From NCBI GenBank assembly GCA_030374765.1, contig JARGXX010000138.1:1-64000 (forward strand): 64,000 nt of DNA, written 5' to 3'. Under the pieces are notes generated by a model, which was not told where the DNA came from, did not search any database, and saw only the letters and a program-made list of their open reading frames with translations. Positions 32,005-42,146 of the stretch are shown here, piece by piece; position 1 is the stretch's first letter; the number at the start of each line of letters is the position of its first letter. A program made the position numbers and the translations under genes. The stretch comes from Agarophyton chilense. Taxonomy: Eukaryota; Rhodophyta; Florideophyceae; Gracilariales; Gracilariaceae.

Positions 32005-33193
32005 GTTGTGCAAAGTGTCACAAGAGACCGAGAGAGATGGCTTGGCAGCAACAGACAAGTGAACAACAACAACAGACAACAACAACAAAGTAAAAACAAC
32101 AAACAATAAATAATTCTTCAAGGTTGAACAGACAATAGTCTGCGGGCGCACTGGCAGGGCTTCCTATACCCGCGTCCCTAAAGGTCGGACCCCTGGCCCC
32201 AAGAGCTCTTCTGGGTAGATAACGGTTTTCTGCAGTCTACCTCCTCCCACGTCAAAAGGAGAAGGCGCGTTGCTCCTTACGAGGATTCCAGAGGATGCTT
32301 AATGATCAAAGATATGCCTTCACCAAGTTGACCCTCTCTGGCCTCTTTCAAGAACTAGCGCGACCTCGAAACCGAAGCTACTTCAACACCAAGATACGCT
32401 TCTAACGAGCAATCAATGAAGATCGCACGCGGCCTGATCCTGAAAAGGAGGTCAGCCTTCGAAACGTCGCCTCCCCGCGTACTGCGGATCAAAAGCTCCT
32501 TATGGATGCTGTTCACAACAGTCCAAGTGCCCAACCACAAAGGTCGGGCTCACACACAAAGTCAAACAACCAGCCAAATGCAGTGCGCCACGACACCCCG
32601 TCCACAAATGCACCCGCAAAGTTCAACCAGATCTTTCGACCGTCACTGTTATCCGCCCTAAAAGGACCAGTGGGGAACCCGCTTGACAGTGCACCTGCTT
32701 TGGTTCAAGCCGCCAGGCTAACGTCCCCGAGTACAAGGAATCACCCAAAGTACCTCGGATCAACCGCTCGTCGCACAGGCAAAGATGCAGACCAAACACA
32801 CAAACACACACGAACGCTGAGCCAAGAACTCCAGGCCCAGACTTCAACAAACACGGTCCTCAACCTCTCAGATCAGAACCCGCAAACACGACGCAGGGAT
32901 CCACAAATCAACGAAACAGAGGGAGACTAAACGAAACGGATAGCGATCGACAAACACGGGCAACAACGAGCACCCAAACACAATCACGATAATAACGTCC
33001 AACCACTACCACCACAACGCCCTCAGGGAGGAACGTAAGACCGAAAGAAAATACCAACACCAACCCACGATACGGTCACACACCCGACGAAACGGCTACT
33101 ACGGCGAAAACGAAGAGAATAGAACATCGAAACGGGTGAACGGCGGTGCGGGAGAGCGGCGAGAGACGAACTAGACGGCAGAGGTCAGCGGGG
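32005..33193. other. Untranslated leader of copia B
   Basis: About 1.2 kb between the primer site and gag. It contains a CAA-rich stretch at about 32055-32105. Its reverse complement yields a hydrophobic Val/Leu run that mimics a signal peptide in front of gag, but this is a by-product of the repeat. Nothing else was recognised. Confidence 0.5.
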
Positions 33194-33207
33194 CTGGGCC
33201 CATAACC
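33194..33207 (-). other. Copia B primer binding site (initiator tRNA-Met anticodon arm)
   Basis: On the minus strand GGTTATGGGCCCAG directly follows the LTR end CCAACA. It is identical to the site in copia A and to the one known in Drosophila copia. Confidence 0.85.
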
Positions 33208-33896
33208 TGTTGGATAGGGAAATGCTGAAGGAAAGGTTGAGGGAATGAAAAGGAAGTTCGCCAGCTCTGGCTTGGATTTACTTGGAGGCGCTCAAACTTT
33301 CACTTATATACTACTTCAAAACGTCAGCTTTCTAGACTCCAACCCAAAGTAAACCCTAGACTACAAAGCAGGGACACTCAATACTACCAATCACATTCAA
33401 GCATGACATCAACCCTAGTCAATGTTCATTGCAGCGCACAACAAGGCAATACAACAGTGCACAGCCCATAATTACACTGACGTGTGCACAAATTCAATAT
33501 GCCAGCACACACTACTTGCAATGCGCCTCCATATATATTCACGTTCCAGCACAGTACACCAAGTCTTCTGTAATACACATGTCACGTTTCTTCTCCAAGT
33601 ACATTCGTTACACCTTGTGAGATGTGTTCATAGTACACCAGCCGGACATGTTGAACAGCGTGCACAGTAGTACAAGTAGACCACGTACACACGTGCCCCA
33701 CAGACAAACCCAATAGTGCCATACCACTTGTACACACCACATTGCATGTGCACATTTGCAGTAGCCAATCACAGCCCGAGTTCACGTTGAGATCCGACTG
33801 ACACGCATATGCGCTTTTCCAGAGGCACCCTCCAAAACAGCCCATGCTCCCCTGCACTTTTGGTTTTCAGTGACAGCACAGGGTCAATAGCCAACG
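33208..33896 (-). repeat. 5'-side LTR of copia element B
   Basis: TGTTGG at 33208 and the diverged end CCAACG at 33891-33896; 689 bp, matching the 687-bp partner. It carries TATA-like GTATATAAG on the minus strand. Outside its right end lies leader sequence of a gypsy element, not copia A, and the flanks (TGCCC left of 27278, GAACC right of 33896) are not a target duplication. Confidence 0.85.
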
Positions 33897-34560
33897 GAAC
33901 CGTGAAGGTACAATGAAACCTAAAAATAATTTCTAAGTCGGGAGACGAAAGTGTCGTACAATCGCCTCTGGGGTATGCTACTGCCTTGTCTCGGGAGCGT
34001 GGTGACGCTCAACCTTAGAAGGTAGACGTAATACACCTCGATGGTAACAGCGCACCGTGAAAACCCGCAGGGGCAAACGGCGGGGCAACTAGCCTATACC
34101 GTGTAGGTGAACGATGGTAGGCGTCGACGCGTGGGAAAGCCTGTGGGGTAGTTGAGAAACGATGAACCAAAAGGTATAGTCGTGACCCAAGTGGTGCCTG
34201 TCTTTATAAGATTAGGATTGGGGAGGTGCAGTTCCCTATATGCAGTGGACTGCACTCTCCAGATCACCCGGGAGGTTCCAGCAAGGCACGGTCTCTGACC
34301 TAGTGTCAGAGACCTGGCCAGCAATTGCTACAGTGCCAGGTGGCCACTCCACTACTGTACTAAAATAAATATAATTACAATTACAATTACTAACAATTAC
34401 TCAACCAGAAGGTACATGTCAACACTACACGTGGCTGAAAACATCTGGATGGTAGCTCGCCCGGAGCTGCATGACCGGTGATTCCTCGCATCCATCACCT
34501 ACAAGGACAGTGTAGGACATTGACAACCTCAAGGGTCAAACCTTCTGCCACTATACGACA
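33897..34560 (-). mobile_element. Orphan gypsy LTR with stub of leader (family of element 1)
   Basis: The LTR spans 33952-34560 (609 bp) with perfect ends TGTCGTA...TACGACA and aligns throughout with the LTR of element 1. The adjoining 55 bp (33897-33951) match the element 1 leader, including the primer-site block, with one mismatch in its TGG. It is therefore a 5' LTR plus leader cut off by the copia B LTR, not a solo LTR. The body of the element is absent on the other side of copia B. Confidence 0.85.
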
Positions 34561-36504
34561 AATGGATTTCGATGCTGCCATATAACACCTATCGCATGTG
34601 TGTACTCACGAATTACCGATAGATGACTGGATGGCGGCGAACTACTGGGCAGTAGACGACTACCCGTAGAAAAGTTGTGGCATCCATATTGACGAAGAAA
34701 CCAAAACGACTGGACGTTATAATGTATTTTGAAGCTGAGGGGCGTCATGGGATCAGTGTGCAGCAAGAAACAAATCAGGTCCTCAGCAGTTCTGCTGGTA
34801 GCCAATACTAATCAAACAGCAAATGAGGGTCACATTGTAGATGTAGCTTTATTCAACGTGGTAGTTGGATTTCGAAATCAACAGCGAGAAAAGATATCGA
34901 GCTAAACCACTTATGCCAATTGTACCAAATTTTGCGAGCAGACGCATAGGGTGGCTCAAAGTTTTGGTGATGTTGCTGTCCGCAGTCTGCAATTGTATCC
35001 TGAAACCGGTCTGAATGAACTCAACAAGGGGAACTACCCTTCCAACCCTGCGTGTTCCATTCCCATTCAAGATATTCAACTAGAAGAGATGGTACCAGGA
35101 GTGCCAGAAACCCCTCATCATGCGGGTACGACAAAGAATCATTGCATCGAAAACCCAAATAGGGAATTGGACAAATCCCGAAAGGGTAAAAAGTCGTTTC
35201 TCGAGCCGAACCGCAACAGAAAAAAGAATAATTCCTCTGTTTCCCATACCGATCGGCCGCAAATTGTTCTTCAGCGTCAGACTATAGAGTCTTCGGTACA
35301 GCTGGCCGTCAATATCGTTGATAATCCTGACGTTAACAGGAGGAAGTAGGTGAAATGGATTATGAGATAGTTTAAAGTAATTAAAAGGTGTTTTATTGAA
35401 CGCATACCTTTTAGAAATGTAAAAAGTAATGAGAACAGATGGCGTATGAAATTGGTTTTGAAAAATGGTATTGATATATATATCCATGCTTTGTTCAAAA
35501 TGAAACAGCCAAAAACGGTTATCTCGCTGATCGCTTGCTGACTTTTGATGCGAAGCATAGCCCTGAGGATGATGCTCTCAGCTTTTCGAAGCCGTTTGCT
35601 GGAGCACCTGAAAATGCTCCCAGTGAAAACCGTTTATCGCAGCACCTGGAGATTCTTCCAGCTTGTGGAAGGAGTCTACATGACTGCACAATCAGTGATG
35701 AGTGATGCCAAAAAGCGCGCGCAATTTTGGAGTTGCGCTAGAGCTGAAACTTCAAAATGATGTCACAGTGCACAATGAGCACCATTGACTACGCTTGCGC
35801 GTAACGCTTGCGTGTAACGCTAGCGGAACCAATGGTGGATTATTTGTCGATAAGAACCCCACAGTAGCGTGAATGACGGGTTCTCTTCTTGTAGGGGTGT
35901 CTGTCATCTTACAGAAAATGTCAAACGTAGGGAATAATAGCACGACTACTAAACGGCACTGTTAAATAATTTATTGGGAAATAATAGAAAATTTTGTATA
36001 AATTCAGAAATGTCTATATCTTGACTACCGAAAGTTGGTCATGTTCAGGGGGTTCTTAGAACAGGCCACTATAGCCCACATGAACACTATATGAAACAAA
36101 TACGATATTCAACGTTTTTAGTCATTTTCTAAAAGGTACTCAACTTAAAAATAATAAAAAGGTTGTATTATATGAGTACTGAGAACCTTCGTTTTTTCTG
36201 TGCGAACTCCACTAAAGGTTCTCACACATTCATGATATACCATCGTTCATGCGACGTAAACCTCTTCAACTCGCTTTTTCTAACGCTTTCTTCTTTCATT
36301 GAAAATCAATAGCTACTTCGACCATAACTCTTCCCGTTACGTAACCTTTCTTAATACCATTACAAACTTCTACAACAAAATACATAATTTCAAATTGTTA
36401 ATGATACAATCTTCCGACATGACGCACAACCATTACTTCAGGAGCTTCAACGAATCCCATAAGTGGTTCACGAGCTTAGCCCATGCACTACTGCTAATTT
36501 AGCA
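34561..36504. other. Gene-free AT-rich stretch
   Basis: Several short open frames (for example 34951-35349 plus and 35080-35487 minus) overlap on opposite strands and show no motif. No LTR or RNA gene was recognised. Confidence 0.45.
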
Positions 36505-36960
36505 CTTGGGCTTCGTCCGAGTGCTTGAAGTGAGGTTGGGCGTAGCCCACACCTCACCTCGTGTTGCCTGCTACCGGTGTTGGGCTCCGCCCGAGACCAT
36601 ACTTGGTGCACGGGCTCAGCCCATGCACCACTGTTCATTGAGCACTCGGGCTTCGTCCGAGTGCTTGAAGTGAGGTTGGGCTTAGCCCACATCTCACTTC
36701 GTGTTGCCTGCTACCGGTTTTGGGCTCCGCCCGAAACTATACGTGTTGCTCGGACTCAGCCCGTGCACCACTGTTTCTTGAGCACTTGGGCTTCGTCCGA
36801 GTGTTTGAAGTGAGGTTGGGCTTAGCCCACACCTCACTTCATGTTGCCTGCTACCGTGGTGCACGTGCTCAACCCGTGCACCAATGTTCATTGAGCACTC
36901 GGGATTCGTCCGAGTGCTTGAAGTGAGGTTGGGCTTAGCCCACACCTCACTTCGTGGTGC
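36505..36960. repeat. Tandem array of ~140-bp units built from hairpins
   Basis: Four units begin at 36505, 36645, 36785 and 36898; spacings are 140, 140 and 113 bp, the last being shortened. Each unit strings together imperfect palindromes: CACTCGG-GCTTCGT-CCGAGTG, a ~15-bp stem GAAGTGAGGTTGGGC with loop TTA, GGGC-TCC-GCCC (absent from the short unit) and GCACGGGCTCAGCCCATGC. The same GGGCTNNGCCC core recurs with different loops. Open frames across it exist on both strands but follow the repeat and are not called as genes. Confidence 0.9.
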
Positions 36961-37086
36961 TCGCCCTTCGGATTTATGTACAATCTTAATGGTTTTAACG
37001 ACGAAATTCTGCTGCAGAAGAGGCTTGGTTTTCAACCAGGTTTTGTTGTTCGCATATATTTGTAGGTTAAGAGCAGAAGCTGTTCT

Positions 37087-37848
37087 TTATTCGTTTGTAT
37101 TGAGAGTATTTGATCGTTTTTCTTTTCCAATGGAACGAAGATAAGCACTGAGCGATTGGACTTCTGTCTCTCCTAAGTTTTGTAGCATAGAACTTTCGGC
37201 TTTATGCACGACTTCCAACCATAGGTGGTCCTCACCTCTTTGTTTAATGCAAGTAATTGACCTGTGCTGAAGTGAAACGTGCTCTATGAAATCCTTGAAG
37301 CGGTGGTAAGCGGATTTCTGCCCTGTTTTGTTCCAAAGATTGTTTGAGTAGTTCTTCAGCAGTCTTCTTCTGGTCTCTGCTGTACTCAATAGTCGCACTG
37401 AGACAAAATTTCTTTTTTTACACCCATCCCTCCACAATACGACAAGCTCAATCAAACTCTTCGGGAGCTCTGGTACAAAGTTTTCTGTGAGTATAGCTGG
37501 ACATTGCGGTGGTTGAGGTACAGATACTGGATCTGCTTGTCTCACTGTTGTCGATCTCGGTGTCACTGGAATAGAAAAAGATGTCAGATTGGATCGGTCC
37601 ATGAAATTTTTCCTACGCTCAAGCAAAAACAAGCGCTTTCTCAGTTCTTTCTGCCGAACTCCCATTTCGTTGATGTCATCTTCACTCTCCGTGCAACCCT
37701 TCGCGAAACGATTATTTGTACTTGACAAAAGCGAGCGGCAGGCTTTCTTCCAAATTGTAGGTTCCATTCTACAAATCTGACGTGGCAGTTTAAAACCCGA
37801 ACCAGTTCCTCCTCCTTGAATATCTTTTTTCACACCAAGGCGCTCCAT
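37087..37848 (-). CDS. Unrecognised 253-residue protein, possibly DNA-binding
   Basis: A clean frame from an ATG at 37848 (MERLGVKKDIQGG). The N-terminal half is basic with a charged helix (RQKELRKRLFLLERRKN, about residue 70). The C-terminal half (about 125-200) contains SLIELVVLWRDGCKK, then NLWNKTGQKSAYHRFKDFIEHV. The tryptophan spacing recalls the GCR1_C DNA-binding domain that accompanies tyrosine recombinases in fungal Crypton elements. That likeness is weak and from pattern memory only. It is divergent from, and 0.4 kb away from, a Crypton-like recombinase pseudogene, with a perfect hairpin between them. It may belong to the same element or be an unrelated host gene. Confidence 0.5.
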   Translation of the reverse strand: MERLGVKKDIQGGGTGSGFKLPRQICRMEPTIWKKACRSLLSSTNNRFAKGCTESEDDINEMGVRQKELRKRLFLLERRKNFMDRSNLTSFSIPVTPRSTTVRQADPVSVPQPPQCPAILTENFVPELPKSLIELVVLWRDGCKKRNFVSVRLLSTAETRRRLLKNYSNNLWNKTGQKSAYHRFKDFIEHVSLQHRSITCIKQRGEDHLWLEVVHKAESSMLQNLGETEVQSLSAYLRSIGKEKRSNTLNTNE

Positions 37849-38013
37849 GATTCAAAAAAGCCCACCCGCCAAGCTATCTTCGACGACTGGGAAAAGGAGA
37901 GATGATCATCGTCGTCTAGGATGAAGATCGATGCAAAGCTTTGAATATTGCTGAAATTATGCCACAGGTTTGAAAATACAGTAGTAGTATGGCAATGTAA
38001 AAATATCTTTACA

Positions 38014-38075
38014 GGTTCAGCGTTTTTGGCTCAAAAACATCTTTACAGATGTTTTTGAGCCAAAAACGCTGAACC
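38014..38075. repeat. Perfect 28-bp hairpin
   Basis: Arms 38014-38041 and 38048-38075 are exact reverse complements (outer end GGTTCAGCG, inner end CAAAAACATC) with the 6-base loop TTTACA. It lies between the divergent 253-residue ORF and the recombinase remnant. It could be a regulatory or replication structure, or the scar of an inverted duplication. Confidence 0.9.
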
Positions 38076-38263
38076 CTTTTGAGCTCGGTTTATTTCTGAG
38101 CCTGAAATGATGAGCGTTAAGAAATCTCTTACTAACGTCTTCACTTTTTCCTACGATAGTGATCTTAGTTGGCAAATCGAAGCTGAATCAGCATGGAATC
38201 ATCTCAAAAAACGTTGGAATTGCAAGAGTTCGGTAATCCGAGGCGTAGGAAGCGAATAAGGTG

Positions 38264-39463
38264 ATGTGAGAATCGCCTCTTTGACAGTGCTCCGCTAAGA
38301 GAGCGCCACGAACTTTTGAACTTGGCACATAGTAAGTCAACTCAAACAAATATAAAGCTAACCAAGAGACTTATTGAGAAATACGCAACGCTGAAGAATG
38401 CCAATGATCCAATAACCGTTAACAAAGACAGTTCTGTCCTGGTTTTTAACCTATTGGCCGACTATTGCAGATTTGGAACGCCACAAGCACTCAAAAATGA
38501 TTCCATGGGAGAAGTAATACAAGGATTAAGGATAGTGTACTGCGAAAACGGCCATGATCAAACCTAGTCTATTCATGAAAATGGAAGTGCAAAGGGTAAT
38601 CGCTTAATAGGTAATCCAGATCTCGATCGTCTGAGAAGAGCACATCGTGTGCACCTGTCGCGCCTTGGAGCCGTCACGATTCGTGCAAGGTCTATAACGC
38701 CAGAACATATCTGCGATATTGCCGAAAAGTTTTGATACGGAAGTGGTAATCAACCAAGTGCAACTGATATCGCTCTGCACTGCGTGATGGTTTTAGTTCT
38801 TAATTTTGGGTTTGAGATACGATGAAATATCGAAGCTTAAAATTGATAACGTTTCCGTATGGTCCGGTGGAATAACTATGACTCTCTGTGAGGCCATAAA
38901 GAATTCAACAGTTCAAACAAAGTACACGGTTCGAGAGTGGGACGGGAACAGTGGACTTCGCCATTCTTTGTTGATGGATCCGTTTGTGACAGTACTTTCG
39001 TGGTTGGTCATCAGAGGAAACACGAGTGGTTTTCTATTCTGTGAAATCAAGAGCACAAAAGGAGGAGAAGCGTTAAATGTATCAAGGAATTGGACGTGTA
39101 AGAGCTTCAGATGTGTTTTTCAGAAGCGTCTTTCGCAAATTGGAGTAGGTAGAGGTGATCTTGAGATGTGTACGGGCCATTCCTTAAAGCGTGGTAGCGT
39201 ACAATTAATTGTACAGATCGCTTGGATTGAAGGATGAGATGGTAATGGAATTGATTCAAATGAGTAGATATAACGCGTATGCAATCTACTGCAAGGCTTA
39301 CAATGACTGCGCTCCAAAGGAGCTGCCTCGGTTTGCATCGTGGAAAGAGTACGTATCACATGCGAGGACACTTGTGAAGGAGGGAAACATAGTTGAAAAT
39401 GATATTTACTTTAGGGAGTGGCTGAAAGAAATGGACCTGGTGGAAGAAGAAGTGAAAGTTTAG
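38264..39463 (+). pseudogene. Crypton-like tyrosine recombinase pseudogene
   Basis: An N-terminal core-binding-like region (LLNLAHSKSTQTNIKLTKRL) precedes a TAG at 38565 and a TGA at about 38734. It is followed by FGLRYDEISKLKIDNV, the Arg-I region of tyrosine recombinases (about 38810), then GHSLKRGSVQL (about 39180), the H-x-x-R-like box. The distal part, with a candidate tyrosine (RYNAYAIYCKAYND), lies in another frame. The break there is an exact duplication of AATT (39203-39210). A further single-base frame break precedes GLRYDE. Such recombinases excise and integrate DNA circles without target duplication. DIRS-type origin is possible, but no RT is nearby, so Crypton is preferred. Confidence 0.65.
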
Positions 39464-39534
39464 AGGAGCATATTGGGCTTTGCAAACCATGAGTTGGGCG
39501 TCCTACTTCGTTCCACCGCCGTCAGTGCAATGCC

Positions 39535-40101
39535 CTACTTTTGGTTGGAATGATGCTCCATTTCTTGCTCCTTACTCGGCTTTGGCGCTGTTTGTGGCGC
39601 AACTCGCTTGGGGTGAACCGCATGTGACGCGGTTTTTGCGAGGGTACCTGCAGTGGAGCCAGCAGCCGAAGTATGTGTGTTGTGCGCATTCGGTGATATA
39701 CTGGGAGCCACAGCCGATGGTGCTGCTGTGGCTCCAGAGGGTAAAGAGTGCTTCTGAGCGCTTTTAGCGTTTGTAGGGTTGGGGCTAATGGGGGCTTGTT
39801 CTAGAGCAGCTGTGCGGCCGTTGGCAGTGGGGGCACCCGGTAGAGAATGGGCGCCTGGCTGAGAAGCACCACTGATGTGTTGCGCAGGAAATCCTTCAAG
39901 CACCATGTTTCCCAGCCAATTGCGATCTACCACTGGATGCCTGTTTGCATCGTCGTCTGCACCCTCCCAGACGCTGCCGAAGCCGACATAGTCGGAATGC
40001 TGCTTTTCATCTTCATCGAGATGGTCGACATTACCATCATCGATAAAGTCATCATCGTAGTCGTAATCGTCAGCGGCAGCGCGCGTGCGGGTCCACTCCA
40101 T
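39535..40101 (-). CDS. Hypothetical low-complexity protein
   Basis: An open frame from an ATG at 40101 (MEWTRTRAAADDYDYDDDF) to 39535. It has an acidic Asp/Tyr N-terminus followed by an Ala/Ser/Pro/Thr-rich tail that is probably disordered. No domain was recognised. Codons upstream of the ATG remain open to 40206. It lies tail-to-tail with the recombinase remnant and head-to-head with the transporter remnant. Confidence 0.35.
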   Translation of the reverse strand: MEWTRTRAAADDYDYDDDFIDDGNVDHLDEDEKQHSDYVGFGSVWEGADDDANRHPVVDRNWLGNMVLEGFPAQHISGASQPGAHSLPGAPTANGRTAALEQAPISPNPTNAKSAQKHSLPSGATAAPSAVAPSISPNAHNTHTSAAGSTAGTLAKTASHAVHPKRVAPQTAPKPSKEQEMEHHSNQK

Positions 40102-40244
40102 CGTCCACAACTTTGGATGGAATTTTGCTTTGATGCTCACATCCGTGTATATTGGCTTGAAGGGTTTTATATTGTGAGTAGCAATACGCCAACTTTCTAA
40201 TCTCACACGTCTCCAAAACGAGTGCGCTAACTGTCACTCTTTGA

Positions 40245-40884
40245 GTCCTACCATGCAGTCAGCTTGCACTCAACACCCAGCTGCCGTTCTTCAAGTCGCT
40301 TGGAGTCACAGGTGATAAGTACCAGTCGTACGGCACAGTAGCACAGACCCCTTGGGCGCTTAAGGCCTCTTTCGGAATCTTGTCGGATACAGTTCCCCTT
40401 TTGGGATTCAATAGGCGTTCCTATATTGTACTGGTTTCCATTGCGGGCACAATTGAGTTGGCTGTGTTGGGCAGGCTGCAGTTAAGTCATGCTATCGCAC
40501 CTATTGCTGCTTTCCTTCTTATGCTGGGAAATCTACATCTTGCACCCGTAGATTTGTTATGCGAAAGCAAATATGCGGAGATGATGGTCGCAAAGCCGGA
40601 AAGTGGAAGTGACCTTGTATCATTTGTATGGGGACAGTACACGGCGGGTAATTTCTTCGGGTCACTCATAGCGGGGCCTATGGCCGACCATTTGAATCCG
40701 CGTTACATCTGGCTTACATGCCTACCATTCGCCGCTCAAGTTACTTTCCCTACTCTGGCTGGGTGGCTTCCAGAAGAGCGACTACCTCCGGAACACCGCC
40801 ATTTGAGGATGGACAAGATTCGCGACCATCCTGACTTATTCAAGTTATCCGCCGCGATGACGATCGCAGCAGTAGCTGTTGGTG
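40245..40884 (+). pseudogene. Folate-biopterin (BT1-type MFS) transporter fragment
   Basis: The open frame begins after a TGA at 40242 without an ATG at a sensible place. It reads LPFFKSLGVTGDKYQSYG, then TPWALKASFGILSDTVPLLGF, hydrophobic segments (IVLVSIAGTIELAVLG; APIAAFLLMLGNLHLAPVDLL) and DLLCESKYAEMMV, GSDLVSFVWGQYTAGNFFGS and GPMADHLNPRYIW. The later block DKIRDHPDLFKLSAAMTIAAVAVGG is also present. These match the early transmembrane region of BT1/folate-biopterin transporters, which normally have about 12 membrane segments. The N-terminus and the whole second half are absent; at about 40885 the sequence turns into a Gly/Ala-coding minisatellite. It is a truncated remnant, not a working carrier. 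Confidence 0.75.
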
Positions 40885-41533
40885 GGAGCTGGAGCGGGTG
40901 GGAGGCGCCGATGGGCGGCGACGGGGGAAGCGGCAGCACAGCGATGAGTGCGACTGCGCCTTTGGGCGCTGACGGTGGCGGCGGTGGCGTGGCGGGCGGT
41001 GTGATGGCGCCTACGGGCACGGACGGCGGCGGCGGCGGCGCGACGGTGAGCGCGGTGGCGCCTGTGGGCGCGGACGGCGGCGGCGCCGCAGTGAAGGCGA
41101 TGGTGCCTGCGAAAGTTGACGGGGGCGTGAGCGGCGCGGCGGTAAGTGTGGTTGGCGACGGTGGCATCTGCGCGGCGGTGAATGCGATGTCGCCTGCGGG
41201 CATTGACGGCGGCGGCGGCGCGGCGGCGAGCGTGGTTGGCGACGGTGGCAGCGGCGCGGCGGTGAGCGCGATGGTGCCTGTGGGCGCGGACAGCGGAGGC
41301 GGCGCGCCGGTAAGTGTGGTTGGCGACGGTGGCGGCGGCGCAGCGGTCAACGCGATCGTGCCTGCGGGCGTTGACGGCAGCGGCAGCGCGCCAGGCAGTG
41401 TGATGGCTCCCGCGGGGGCGTACGGTGGCGCCACCGCCGCCGCTGTGATGGGCACAGCGCTGAGCTTGGTGCCGAACAGCGGCAGCGGCGGGGCGCCGGT
41501 GGCGTGGGGAGCAGCCGCCGCGGCGCCGCAGTG
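40885..41533. repeat. GC-rich coding-length minisatellite
   Basis: Imperfect repeats, all multiples of three, encode variants of VGADGGGGAAVSAM on the plus strand and stay open on the minus strand as well. The frame of the transporter remnant runs through it to a TGA at 41532. Long antisense frames here are by-products of the repeat. Confidence 0.85.
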
Positions 41534-42146
41534 ACGACGCACACGCGCCGCGGATATTTTGGTTTGTGCGGATGCCAGCTCTCTGCGCACCCCACACTCT
41601 GCCCAATAAACGCTGCAACCTTCCTGCCTCGCCCCCCATTTACCCCCCGCACCCCCCCCTCTTCCACTGCTCTTCTCTCTCACGTCGCGCATCTTCGTCG
41701 CAGTGTCTGTGCATCCTTCTCCTCCTCCCGCCCACATGTCGCCCTGCGCCTTCGCCGTCTCCCCCTCGCGGCAGGCGTGGTGGTTGAAGACGGCGAAGAT
41801 TGGAGCACGGCGTGAATACTCGGCGGCGCGTGGCGCGGGACGTGCCATATGGGCGGAGTGCTGCGTATCGGCGAGACGGGGCGCGCGGCGTGGCGCAGCG
41901 CTGCGTGGCGCGGCGGGAACAATGCGACGAAGGCGGCCATGGTGCGTGGCGAGGGCGCGGGGCAGCGGGCGAGGTGAAGTTTGGTTGCGATGCAATGCGA
42001 TGCGACGATGGAGCTCAAACAGTCGCACGGCGACGCACTGCGACGCACTGCTGCCAACCACAGCGCCAAATGGCGGGCGCACGTGCGCGTGTGTAGGGTT
42101 TGTCCACGTCTTCCCGACGTCATGTCCGTCCGCAAGCGACGGCGAA

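Noticed and set aside
32005-32151. Apparent signal peptide (Val/Leu-rich) in front of copia B gag
   Set aside because: It is the reverse complement of a CAA-rich leader repeat; gag starts at 32004.
33952-34560. Simple solo LTR
   Set aside because: The adjoining 55 bp match the element 1 leader, so it is a truncated element rather than an LTR-LTR recombination product.
36505-36960. CRISPR-like array
   Set aside because: The units contain no unique spacers of constant length and are palindromic tandem repeats; the context is eukaryotic.
36577-37035. ORFs across the 140-bp hairpin array
   Set aside because: Both strands are open because the unit has few stop codons; products are just the repeat translated.
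40736-42082. 448-codon open frame on the minus strand, Pro/Ala/Thr-rich
   Set aside because: It runs through the Gly/Ala minisatellite antisense to the transporter remnant and upstream of UTP7; its length comes from GC-rich repeats in multiples of three, not from coding constraint.
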